A DNA stretch of 39,081 bases, from contig JAZRIJ010000037.1 in NCBI GenBank assembly GCA_045645205.1, forward strand, positions 1 to 39,081. The letters run 5' to 3'. A program made the translations under genes and the position numbers. Shown here in pieces: positions 24,631-31,648 of the stretch. Source of the stretch: RGIG1995 sp045645205. Its GTDB lineage: Bacteria > Bacillota > Clostridia > Oscillospirales > CAG-272. The notes beneath the pieces were generated by a model. That model was given only the letters and a program-made list of their open reading frames with translations, ran no database searches and was not told where the DNA came from. How positions within the stretch are numbered: the first letter of the stretch is position 1; the number at the start of each line of letters is the position of its first letter.

Positions 24631-25869
24631 ATGAAAACCAAAAAATATTTAAACCTGCAGATTAAAAGAGCGTTAAAGCATTTCCCCGCAATATTGGCAA
24701 TAACCATCCTTATTACAGCCTGCATTTCTATGGTATGCGCAATTATTATCAAGCAAAACGCCGAAAACGAAAACCAAAAAAAGATAAAAATTGGTATAAC
24801 AGGTGATCTTTCTCAAACCTACCTCGACATTGGTATTACGGCAATAGAAAGTATTGACACCTCAAGATTTTCAATTGAGTTCGTAACAATGGATGAAGAA
24901 CAGGCACAAAAAGAAGTAAGGGGGGGAAAGCTTTCAGGATATATAAGAATTCCCGATGGCTTTGTGGAATCAGTTGTAAGAATGGACAATATTCCGATCG
25001 TATACGTTACCAGCGACAGCCCGACAGGGTTCGGCAGCATACTCATGAATGAGGTTGCGAAAACAATATCCGACATTGTTGCTCAAACACAAAAGGGCAT
25101 CTACGGTATGCAAAAAATTTCCAAGGAATATAAAAGGACTGAAAACTACAAAGAAAATACCGACAAAATTAATATTGAATATATAGAAACAGTCTTAAAC
25201 AGAACAAGTGTATTTGAAACAGAATATCTCGGTATGTCGGACGGTGTGTCTATGGGCGCATATTTTGTATGCGGAGGCATAATGATGATTCTTCTGCTTT
25301 GGGGAATAACCTGCAACTCATATCTTTACAAAAAAGATCGTTCAATGGAAAAACTGCTCGTATCAAAAGGCAGTTCAGTGTTTTCTCAAGTAATTTGCGA
25401 ATATTTATCATTTATTTTTATAACAGTGTTGGTATTTATGCTTTTTGCATTTACAGCAGGCCTTGCTCTGCAAAATATAAAACTTGGAATTGCCGAAATA
25501 GACAGCGTTTATCCATCGGATTTTATTTTTTATATTATAAAGATACTTCCGGTTATTTTAATGATAACCTCTGTTCATTTTTTGTTTTATGAATGTATAT
25601 CCGGGTATGTAGGAGTTATACTCATTCAGTTTATTTTTGCGCTTGGCACGGGATATATATGCGGCTGTCTTTACCCGAGCCATTATTTTCCCGAATCAAT
25701 TCAGAAAATCTCTTCATTTTTACCAACCGGACTTGGCGTAACGTATATGCGTCAATCAATTTCAGGCACTCTCTCATTAAAAAGTATAATCGGAGTTATC
25801 TCATTTACCGCTGTTTTTCTTGCTTTATCCATCGTATTTCGAGCATACAGAATCGGGGGTAAGGAATAA
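24631..25869 (+). CDS. ABC-2 type permease, subunit 1
   Basis: 412 aa with the ABC-2 architecture: one N-terminal helix (about 20-41), an outer domain of about 170 residues (IKIGITGDLSQTYLD; DEEQAQKEVRGGKLSGYI RIPDGF-like), then about five helices from residue 207 (MGAYFVCGGIMMILLLWGIT). The outer domain with an inherited YxxIPxGF-type motif is typical of the ABC2_membrane_3 family. It overlaps the next gene by one base (TAATG), implying a heterodimeric permease. Confidence 0.87.
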   Translation: MKTKKYLNLQIKRALKHFPAILAITILITACISMVCAIIIKQNAENENQKKIKIGITGDLSQTYLDIGITAIESIDTSRFSIEFVTMDEEQAQKEVRGGKLSGYIRIPDGFVESVVRMDNIPIVYVTSDSPTGFGSILMNEVAKTISDIVAQTQKGIYGMQKISKEYKRTENYKENTDKINIEYIETVLNRTSVFETEYLGMSDGVSMGAYFVCGGIMMILLLWGITCNSYLYKKDRSMEKLLVSKGSSVFSQVICEYLSFIFITVLVFMLFAFTAGLALQNIKLGIAEIDSVYPSDFIFYIIKILPVILMITSVHFLFYECISGYVGVILIQFIFALGTGYICGCLYPSHYFPESIQKISSFLPTGLGVTYMRQSISGTLSLKSIIGVISFTAVFLALSIVFRAYRIGGKE

Positions 25870-27008
25870 TGAAGACAATTAAAAAAACGTTTATAAGACT
25901 ATTTTTACTCAACAAAAGAATGCTCAAAAAAACAAGCTTTTTGCTCATTCTGTGTCTTATTCCGATTCTTACGGTTGCAATAACGTTTTTTGCACGCGAA
26001 GAAAGCGGTGTTTTGCGTATCCTTCTTTGTACTCAGGGCGAAAATGATGCAGTTTCAAATGAAATAATTAACGGTCTTTTAGACAGTGATAATATTATTT
26101 TTTTCAGCAAGTGTGATGATATTGGATATGCTTACGACTGTGTAAAAATTGGAGCTGCAGACGCTGTATGGATATTTAAGGATAACTTACAGCAAAAAAT
26201 AGACAAATTTGTCTCCGATGGAAAAGAAAACAATGCATTCGTAACGGTTATTGAACGGGAAACGAATATATCTCTCCAATTATCTCACGAAAAACTGTGC
26301 GGTGCCGTTTTTCCATATATCTCCTATTCATTGTTTGAAAATTTTCTCTACACCGAAATTTTTACGGTGGATGAAATAACAAAAGAACAGGTAAAATCTG
26401 CATACGACTCAGCAATAGGCGGCGGAGACCTTGTTACTTTTGAAAGCGTTAGCGGAGAAACTAAAGATGACAATGAAAACTATCTAACTGCCCCTCTTCG
26501 CGGACTTTTATCCCTTATTGTTGTTCTTTGCGGACTTGCATCAGTTATGTATCATCAGTCAGACAGAGAAAACAGAATATATGACTGGATGCCAAAAACA
26601 AAGCATATAGAATTTGGATTTGCAAGCTGTATATCCGCCGTCTTTGATTCCACTGTTTTTGTTGTTTTAGCTTTGATTATTTCAGAACTTAATATGGGAG
26701 CATATGAAATATTGTCGGCAATAGTTTTTATGTTTGCAACAACCGCATTTTGTTTATTGGTTGGTTGTATAACAAAAAAATCGTCTGTTACGGGAAAAAT
26801 GATACCTTTTCTAATGATAACGCTTCTTGTGTTATCCCCTATATTCTTCAATCTTAACAGTTTGCAAGGGTTGCAAATGCTCTTTCCTACTTACTATTAT
26901 CTATACTCGGTATACAGTCCGATTCATATTTTATATATGGCAATATATTCGGTTATTGTATATATTATGGTTTTTGTAATAAACTACGTAACTGAAAAAA
27001 ACGCATAA
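25869..27008 (+). CDS. ABC-2 type permease, subunit 2
   Basis: 379 aa, same layout as the preceding gene: an N-terminal helix after a very basic start (KTIKKTFIRLF), an outer domain with GAADAVWIFKDNLQQKI, and about six helices from residue 210 (APLRGLLSLIVVLCGLASVM). Sequence similarity to subunit 1 is only architectural, so the pair would form a heterodimer with the ATPase at 23961. Translation is coupled through TAATG. Confidence 0.87.
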   Translation: MKTIKKTFIRLFLLNKRMLKKTSFLLILCLIPILTVAITFFAREESGVLRILLCTQGENDAVSNEIINGLLDSDNIIFFSKCDDIGYAYDCVKIGAADAVWIFKDNLQQKIDKFVSDGKENNAFVTVIERETNISLQLSHEKLCGAVFPYISYSLFENFLYTEIFTVDEITKEQVKSAYDSAIGGGDLVTFESVSGETKDDNENYLTAPLRGLLSLIVVLCGLASVMYHQSDRENRIYDWMPKTKHIEFGFASCISAVFDSTVFVVLALIISELNMGAYEILSAIVFMFATTAFCLLVGCITKKSSVTGKMIPFLMITLLVLSPIFFNLNSLQGLQMLFPTYYYLYSVYSPIHILYMAIYSVIVYIMVFVINYVTEKNA

Positions 27009-27037
27009 AACCGTTGTGTTTTTTATTGTCATTTTAT

Positions 27038-27096
27038 CTTGTTACAATCTTCTTTAAAAGTAAGATTTTTTGTAGCCATCATTTTTATTTTTTCAT
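27038..27096 (-). pseudogene. Remnant of an integrase-like gene start (copy 1)
   Basis: Minus-strand ATG at 27096 behind GAGGTG reads Met-Lys-Lys, then a stop, then continues in frame with recognisable similarity (LTFKEDCNK) to the sequence at 28306-28395 (LTFEEGCNK). Similarity to that copy spans leader and coding part (about 27038-27150). It is clearly non-functional. Confidence 0.5.
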
Positions 27097-27129
27097 TGTA
27101 AAACACCTCGTAAGAATTATAAAAAAATA

Positions 27130-27171
27130 TTGGACACATCATTGAGGAAAACTTAAAAATGATGTGTCCAA
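27130..27171. repeat. GACACATCAT repeat, copy C
   Basis: TTGGACACATCAT (27130-27142) pairs perfectly (13 bp) with ATGATGTGTCCAA (27159-27171), followed by CTTTTTTG on the plus strand. Flanks match copy E on the right and copy D on the left. Confidence 0.75.
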
Positions 27172-27195
27172 CTTTTTTGTTATTTAATTATTTGT

Positions 27196-27245
27196 AAGTT
27201 CTTTGCCAAGCTTTCTCCGAAAGAAAGCGGCGAAAAAGAAAGTAA
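27196..27245. repeat. 50-bp exact repeat, copy 2
   Basis: Identical to 20621-20670. Here it is followed by the truncated gene copy at 27241-27332. Confidence 0.85.
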
Positions 27246-27332
27246 GTTATTTGCTTGCGCTTTTCGAAACGCAACTGCAACAGCAACAGTCATATCAACA
27301 ATGGGGTTGTTACCTGCTCCGATGAGACCCAT
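27241..27332 (-). pseudogene. Truncated duplicate of the 3' end of the GGGtGRT gene
   Basis: About 92 bp matching 29167-29256 with about ten differences and a net 2-bp indel. Minus-strand translation MGLIGAGNNPIVDMTVAVAVA corresponds to the intact C-terminus MGLIGAGNNPMVGMTVAVAVA; the frame is then shifted and loses the stop. Similarity ends sharply at 27332, where unrelated DNA begins. No start or promoter. Confidence 0.85.
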
Positions 27333-27343
27333 TTTTTATTGTT

Positions 27344-27592
27344 TTAATCTACAAATTCAGCTTTTATTCTTTCGTTTGTCTTTGCATCCATTCGAGGAAT
27401 AATTTTTAAGTCCTCTTCTTTGATAGGAATTTCGGCAATATCAGGATTTTCTCCGTATTGAGGGAAATATACGTCCCATTCACCATTGATACATTCTTCT
27501 AACCAAATAACGCCTTGCATACCTTTATGGACACCATCTTTTGCATATTTTTCTTTTTCAACAATAACTTCTACGCAATCCAAATATTTCAT
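27344..27592 (-). CDS. Small immunity-like protein (DUF4926-like), 82 aa
   Basis: Acidic 82-aa protein with a small beta-rich look: CVEVIVEKEKYAKDGVHKGM then QGVIWLEE and WDVYFPQYG. This recalls DUF4926, short SH3-like proteins often encoded next to DUF6883 proteins. It follows the gene at 27594 by one base on the same strand, as an immunity protein follows its toxin. GGAGGTAAATAAT precedes the ATG. The assignment is from memory of the pattern and modest. Confidence 0.6.
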   Translation of the reverse strand: MKYLDCVEVIVEKEKYAKDGVHKGMQGVIWLEECINGEWDVYFPQYGENPDIAEIPIKEEDLKIIPRMDAKTNERIKAEFVD

Positions 27593-27593
27593 A

Positions 27594-28127
27594 TTATTTA
27601 CCTCCGTATGGTGTATTTAAAGTAATTTGTCCATTAGGGCGTACAGTCCAACCTGTTAGAAAAGATACAATCTTACCATTAGTTCGATTAGGAATTTCTA
27701 TTCGAATATTTATACGTTGCCCATATTTATTTAAAATTCCTAACTTATAATCCCCATTGATATATTTTTCAAGCCCTTGTTTTTCGATTTCACTTTGTAA
27801 CCACCTGGAATCTTTAACAGTATATCCCCAATATTTAAATATTTTCTCCTTACCATGCCCATATTCGCTTTTTGTATCAAACAAATACGGATCATATTTG
27901 CTGTAAGCGGATTCAGCCGAGGAGTTAAACATTACATTAACGTAGGGGATATCCTCTAATATACAATGGCAAAAAGTGTGGTGCGGGTGTTTTGGAGTGG
28001 TTTGTTTGGCAAACCAACAATTGTGCAATTTCAGACATTCGTCACAATGATTGTCGCTCAAATTTCTGTGAATCCATTTAACCCACTGCGGTTCAGGCGG
28101 TATTATCTTTCCATTTTTTTGCGGCAC
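27594..28127 (-). CDS. Toxin-like protein with C-terminal DUF6883-like domain; start possibly frameshifted
   Basis: 177 aa from GTG at 28127. A Cys/His-rich middle part (CDECLKLHNCW, HPHHTFCHC) resembles the C-terminal motif of phage head-morphogenesis proteins; the C-terminus (KYWGYTVKDSRWLQSEIEKQ, NKYGQRINIRIEIP, TGWTVRPNGQITLNTPYGGK) resembles DUF6883, found in polymorphic-toxin settings. The GTG has no ribosome site. A good AAAGGAG with ATG at 28152 lies in another frame and meets a run of seven A (28114-28120), where one indel or a +1 slip would join both frames. It may be a frameshifted remnant, a slippage-controlled gene, or an error. Confidence 0.55.
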   Translation of the reverse strand: MPQKNGKIIPPEPQWVKWIHRNLSDNHCDECLKLHNCWFAKQTTPKHPHHTFCHCILEDIPYVNVMFNSSAESAYSKYDPYLFDTKSEYGHGKEKIFKYWGYTVKDSRWLQSEIEKQGLEKYINGDYKLGILNKYGQRINIRIEIPNRTNGKIVSFLTGWTVRPNGQITLNTPYGGK

Positions 28128-28169
28128 TGATAACCCGGTAAAGATAATTCATTTTTATCTCCTTTCTGT

Positions 28170-28198
28170 ATTATAACATATTTTCAAACAACTGTAAA
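28170..28198 (-). promoter_or_regulatory. Promoter of the toxin/immunity-like pair
   Basis: Minus-strand TTTACA (28198-28193), 17-bp spacer, perfect TATAAT (28175-28170). The -35 box lies in an inverted repeat GTAAAC (28194-28199) / GTTTAC (28215-28220). Confidence 0.7.
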
Positions 28199-28305
28199 CC
28201 GTAAGACCTGCGATTGTTTACGTGTGGATTATAACATATTATTTTATTTTTCTCTCCCCTAAATCGTGCCTTAATAAATTTTTTAGTTATGTGTTTACAA
28301 ATCAT

Positions 28306-28395
28306 TTACTGCTTTTGAATACAGTAGTTAAGATACTTGTTACAGCCCTCTTCAAAAGTAAGCTTATTGGCAACATTCATTTTCAGTTTTTTCAT
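28306..28395 (-). pseudogene. Remnant of an integrase-like gene start (copy 2), 29 codons
   Basis: Behind GAGGTG with 8-base spacing, ATG at 28395 reads MKKLKMNVANKLTFEEGCNK and YLNYCIQKQ, then TAA. This looks like the first residues of a tyrosine-recombinase arm-binding domain (TFEEG..KYL.YC) cut short. It shares leader and coding similarity with 27038-27150. It could also be an unrelated small peptide gene. Confidence 0.45.
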
Positions 28396-28431
28396 TGTAA
28401 AAACACCTCACGTTTGTATATAAAAATATTG

Positions 28432-28467
28432 GACACATCATAATGGAAAGCTCCAAAATGATGTGTC
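28432..28467. repeat. GACACATCAT repeat, copy D (upstream of RAYT)
   Basis: GACACATCAT (28432-28441) pairs with ATGATGTGTC (28458-28467), followed by T residues on the plus strand. Interior GGAAAGCTCCAAA. It ends 8 bp before the RAYT -35 box. Confidence 0.75.
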
Positions 28468-28474
28468 TTTTTTA

Positions 28475-28503
28475 TTGCGTGCATTTTGGTTTTGTGATAT
28501 AAT
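28475..28503 (+). promoter_or_regulatory. Promoter of the RAYT gene
   Basis: TTGCGT (28475-28480), 17-bp spacer, TATAAT (28498-28503). The predicted start near 28510 falls on the first ATG, so the mRNA would have almost no leader. Confidence 0.65.
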
Positions 28504-28507
28504 AAAT

Positions 28508-29062
28508 ATGGTGATGAAGATGGAAGATAAATATCCCGAGAGAAAACCGACGAGAATAAAGAATTACGATTACAGTTGTGCCGGTGCATATTTTGTAACG
28601 ATATGTACACAAGACAGAAAGCAAATATTGTCAGAAATAAAAAGATCGAATAATACCTCGGTCAGCGAAACAGATGGTTATGAGGTAGGGGACGGCGCCC
28701 ACGACGTCCCGAAAGTGCATTTGACACAGATAGGCAAAATTGTTGAGAAATATTTATTGTCAAGCGAAAATATTCAAGGTGTAAAAATCGATAAATATGT
28801 TATAATGCCCGACCATATACACGCAATAATATTTATTGGTAAAGAATCAAAACAAAATGGGACGTCGAGGGCGCCGTCCCCTACCAATGAAATGCTACCG
28901 CATATTATTTCTACATTCAAGAGGTTTTGTAACAAGGAAATTGGATACAACATTTTTCAACGTTCATTTGCCGACCACATAATACGGGACAATGACGATT
29001 ATGAAACAAGACGGAAATACATACACGAAAACCCAAAGCGGTGGTATTATAAAAATATATAA
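28508..29062 (+). CDS. REP-associated tyrosine transposase (RAYT, Y1_Tnp/HUH type)
   Basis: About 184 aa from ATG 28508; ATG 28514 or 28520 are equally possible because no clear ribosome site is visible. Family marks: ERKPTRIKNYDYSCAGAYFV, TICTQDRK, the HUH motif VIMPDHIHAII, a second block FQRSFADHIIRDNDDYE and the Tyr-containing C-terminal motif RRKYIHENPKRW. Y1 HUH enzymes nick single-stranded DNA at stem-loops. GACACATCAT stem-loops flank it closely on both sides (copies D and E). Two variable loops, GDGAHDVP and GTSRAPSPT, are encoded by opposite copies of a 27-bp repeat. Confidence 0.88.
   Translation: MVMKMEDKYPERKPTRIKNYDYSCAGAYFVTICTQDRKQILSEIKRSNNTSVSETDGYEVGDGAHDVPKVHLTQIGKIVEKYLLSSENIQGVKIDKYVIMPDHIHAIIFIGKESKQNGTSRAPSPTNEMLPHIISTFKRFCNKEIGYNIFQRSFADHIIRDNDDYETRRKYIHENPKRWYYKNI
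28684..28885. repeat. 27-bp inverted repeat inside the RAYT coding sequence
   Basis: Position 28684-28710 (starting GGTAGGGGACGGCGCCC, ending GACGTCCC) occurs inverted at 28859-28885, 26 of 27 bases identical. Both copies are read in frame. They are far more GC-rich than the surrounding gene. Similar GTAGGGG/CCCCTAC ends are found in the intergenic repeat at 38934-38981. Confidence 0.9.
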
Positions 29063-29069
29063 AAATACT

Positions 29070-29107
29070 GGACACAACATTGAAGAAACCTCCAAAATGA
29101 TGTGTCC
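29070..29107. repeat. GACACATCAT repeat, copy E (downstream of RAYT)
   Basis: GGACACAACAT (29070-29080) pairs with ATGATGTGTCC (29097-29107) with one mismatch; starts 8 bp after the RAYT stop. The following 20 bp (AACTTTTTGTTATTTAATT) match copy C. Confidence 0.75.
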
Positions 29108-29144
29108 AACTTTTTGTTATTTAATTCGTAGCAAGTTTTCTTTG

Positions 29145-29172
29145 CTTACTTTCTTTCGAAAAAGAAAGTAAG
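29145..29172. terminator. Perfect 12-bp hairpin with CGAA loop at the GGGtGRT gene end
   Basis: CTTACTTTCTTT (29145-29156) pairs with AAAGAAAGTAAG (29161-29172), ending one base before the stop codon (29173). No U-tract on the minus strand, so it probably works as a 3' stabiliser or with copy E. Confidence 0.5.
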
Positions 29173-30180
29173 TTATTTGCTTGCTTCTTCGATAGCAACT
29201 GCAACAGCAACAGTCATACCAACCATGGGGTTGTTACCGGCGCCGATGAGACCCATCATTTCAACGTGTGCGGGAACAGAGGAAGAACCTGCGAACTGCG
29301 CATCACCGTGCATACGTCCCATTGTATCTGTCAAGCCGTAGGAAGCAGGACCTGCAGCCATGTTGTCGGGATGAAGTGTACGTCCTGTACCGCCGCCGGA
29401 AGCAACGGAGAAGTACTTCTTGTTGTTTTCAAGCGCCCATTTCTTGTATGTGCCTGCAACGGGATGCTGGAAACGTGTGGGGTTAGTTGAGTTACCTGTG
29501 ATGGAAACGTCAACGCCTTCCTGACGCATGATAGCAACGCCTTCAAGAACATCGTTTGCGCCGTAGCAACGAACCTTTGCCTTGTCGCCGTTGGAATATG
29601 CTGTTTCTTCAAGAATAGTAAGCTCATCTGTGTAGAAATCATATTCGGTCTTTACATATGTGAAGCCGTTGATTCTGGAGATGATATATGCGGCATCCTT
29701 GCCCAAGCCGTTAAGAATAACGCGGAGGGGTTCTTTTCTTACTTTGTTAGCTGTACGAGCGATACCGATAGCGCCTTCAGCAGCAGCGAAGGACTCGTGG
29801 CCTGCCAAGAAGCAGAAGCACTTTGTTTCTTCGCGGAGAAGCATTGCAGCGAGATTACCGTGGCCGAGACCAACCTTACGGTTAGCGGCAACCGAACCTG
29901 GAACGCAGAACGCCTGAAGACCTACACCGATAAGTTCAGCAGCTTCAGCAGCAGTCTTAACACCCTTCTTTATTGCGATCGCAGCACCGAGTGTATATGC
30001 CCAGCTTGCGTTTTCAAATGCGATAGGCTGTACGCCCTTAACTTTTGCATCTACGTCAATACCCTTGTCAAGACAGATCTGTCTTGCTTCTTCAAGATCA
30101 GCGATGCCATATTCAGCGAGGCACTTTTCAATACCCGCCATTCTTCTTTCCTTACCTTCAAAAAATACGTTGTTACCCAT
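29173..30180 (-). CDS. GGGtGRT family protein
   Basis: 335 aa. The naming motif SGGGTGRT lies in the C-terminal third (SVASGGGTGRTLHPDNMAAG). Glycine-rich segments (LGHGNLAAMLLREETKCFCF, GLIGAGNNPMVGMTVAVAVA) and a repeated IGxG pattern suggest a nucleotide- or cofactor-binding fold, but the biochemical role is unknown. The family is typically encoded beside a NifU-like scaffold, as here (17 bp downstream of it), hinting at Fe-S or redox metabolism. Its 3' end is duplicated in broken form 1.9 kb away. Confidence 0.9.
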   Translation of the reverse strand: MGNNVFFEGKERRMAGIEKCLAEYGIADLEEARQICLDKGIDVDAKVKGVQPIAFENASWAYTLGAAIAIKKGVKTAAEAAELIGVGLQAFCVPGSVAANRKVGLGHGNLAAMLLREETKCFCFLAGHESFAAAEGAIGIARTANKVRKEPLRVILNGLGKDAAYIISRINGFTYVKTEYDFYTDELTILEETAYSNGDKAKVRCYGANDVLEGVAIMRQEGVDVSITGNSTNPTRFQHPVAGTYKKWALENNKKYFSVASGGGTGRTLHPDNMAAGPASYGLTDTMGRMHGDAQFAGSSSVPAHVEMMGLIGAGNNPMVGMTVAVAVAIEEASK

Positions 30181-30197
30181 TATGACATCCTCCTCTC

Positions 30198-30914
30198 TTA
30201 TTCTTTTCTCGGGTCGATCTTCTTGACAGCTTCGTCATAACGACCGTATGTGTTGATATTCTTTTCGTAAGCTTCTTTGGGATCCATACCTTTTCTGATA
30301 GCTTCCATCATCTTGCCGAGGTGTACAAATCTGTAACCGATAACCTCTCCGTTTTCATCAAGACCAATGTTGAGGACATAGCCTTCAGCCATTTCAAGAT
30401 AACGAACACCCTTTGCCTTTGTACCGAACATGGTACCAACCTGAGAACGCAGACCTTTACCGAGGTCTTCAAGAGAAGCACCGATAGGAAGTCCGTTTTC
30501 CGAGAAAGCAGTCTGTGAACGACCGTAAGCCAACTGCTTGAAGATCTCTCTCATAGCTACGTTGATAGCATCACAAACAAGGTCTGTATTGAGAGCTTCA
30601 AGAAGTGTTTTACCCTGAAGAATCTCAGCAGCCATAGCCGCAGAGTGTGTCATACCCGAGCAACCGAGTGTTTCAACCAATGCTTCTTCAATGATACCGT
30701 TCTTAACATTAAGTGTAAGCTTGCAGCAGCCCTGCTGGGGAGCGCACCAGCCTATACCGTGTGAAAGACCGGAAATATCTTTGATTTCATAAGCTTTTAC
30801 CCATTTACCTTCTTCGGGAATGGGAGCGGGACCGTGATGAGGACCCTTTGCTACAGTGCACATATGCTGAACTTCAGTAGTCAACATACAGCTGTTGTTT
30901 TCATTAGTACTCAT
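30198..30914 (-). CDS. Iron-sulfur cluster assembly scaffold, NifU/IscU-like
   Basis: 238 aa, longer than IscU (about 130). The NifU_N core shows the Cys ligands in QQGCCKLTLNVKNGIIEEA, TLGCSGMTHSAAMAAEILQG and LVCDAINVAMREIF. The extra N- and C-terminal parts are typical of the version found with GGGtGRT proteins. It probably assembles Fe-S clusters for a partner, possibly the adjacent GGGtGRT protein. It lies 24 bp behind pduL and 17 bp before the GGGtGRT gene, so the three are one operon. Confidence 0.87.
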   Translation of the reverse strand: MSTNENNSCMLTTEVQHMCTVAKGPHHGPAPIPEEGKWVKAYEIKDISGLSHGIGWCAPQQGCCKLTLNVKNGIIEEALVETLGCSGMTHSAAMAAEILQGKTLLEALNTDLVCDAINVAMREIFKQLAYGRSQTAFSENGLPIGASLEDLGKGLRSQVGTMFGTKAKGVRYLEMAEGYVLNIGLDENGEVIGYRFVHLGKMMEAIRKGMDPKEAYEKNINTYGRYDEAVKKIDPRKE

Positions 30915-30938
30915 TTGTATATCTCCTAAAGTATAAAA

Positions 30939-31511
30939 TTATTTAACAATTTCGCCGTAGCAAGCGCCGAATGCGCAAGCTGCGTTAGCTTCGTCTGTAT
31001 CAATGTGCATAGCGGGAGCAAACTTGGGGCTTACTCTGATAACAACATCATCAAAAATCGTTGTTCTTTCGGAATCAATTTTAACCTTAACTATCTCCTT
31101 GTCCTGAACGTTGAACTGTTCAGCAGCTTCGGGAGTAAGGTGAATATGTCTCTTTGCAATTATAACGCCTTCTTCAAGGTCAACTTCGCCCGCAGGACCT
31201 ACAAGCTTAAGACCGGGTGTGCCTGCAACATCTCCGCTTTCACGAACAGGAGCTGTAACACCGAGTGTACGAGCATCTGTGAAAGATATTTCTACCTGTG
31301 TTGCGGGGCGCGCGGGACCGAGTATAATTACATTTGCAATCTCCTTTTTAGGACCTACAAGCTTAACCCTTTCTTCGCATGCGTACTGACCGGGCTGGCT
31401 CAGTTCCTTTTTGTTTGTAAGTGTAGCACCCTTGCCAAACAAAGCTTCAATATGCTCTGCAGAAAGATGTACGTGTCTTGCGGATGTTTCAACCAGAATT
31501 TTGCTATCCAT
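30939..31511 (-). CDS. pduL: Phosphate propanoyltransferase PduL
   Basis: 190-aa PduL-type phosphotransacylase, unrelated to Pta, exchanging acyl-CoA and acyl-phosphate. Zinc-binding motifs ARHVHLS (about 11-17), KRHIHLTPE (second domain) and PAMHIDTDEANA are complete, as are PGQYACEERV and LGPARPATQVEIS. No microcompartment shell genes or N-terminal encapsulation peptide are seen, so it probably serves free acetate or propionate formation with an unlinked kinase. GGAGGAAATAAAG precedes the ATG. Confidence 0.95.
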   Translation of the reverse strand: MDSKILVETSARHVHLSAEHIEALFGKGATLTNKKELSQPGQYACEERVKLVGPKKEIANVIILGPARPATQVEISFTDARTLGVTAPVRESGDVAGTPGLKLVGPAGEVDLEEGVIIAKRHIHLTPEAAEQFNVQDKEIVKVKIDSERTTIFDDVVIRVSPKFAPAMHIDTDEANAACAFGACYGEIVK

Positions 31512-31569
31512 CTTTATTTCCTCCGTTATATTGAAAAAATTATAATTTGTATAATCTCAATCAAATTTT

Positions 31570-31598
31570 ATTATACTATAAAAAATAAAAATTGTAAA
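31570..31598 (-). promoter_or_regulatory. Promoter of the pduL / NifU-like / GGGtGRT operon
   Basis: Minus-strand TTTACA (31598-31593), 17-bp spacer, TATAAT (31575-31570), about 55 bp before pduL. Confidence 0.75.
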
Positions 31599-31648
31599 TA
31601 GGAATAAGCATTTTTTTCTTGCTTTTTCAAAACAGGAGGCAAATTTTT

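Noticed and set aside
28306..28395. Functional small protein at 28306-28395
   Set aside because: It resembles a cut-off integrase N-terminus, and its counterpart at 27038-27096 is interrupted by a stop; a remnant is the simpler reading, though a leader peptide is not excluded.
20372..29107. CRISPR array from the repeated GACACATCAT hairpins
   Set aside because: Copies are kilobases apart, palindromic and at gene ends, with no regular spacers and no cas genes.
30939..31511. Bacterial microcompartment locus around pduL
   Set aside because: No shell proteins, no encapsulation peptide and no other Pdu or Eut genes nearby.
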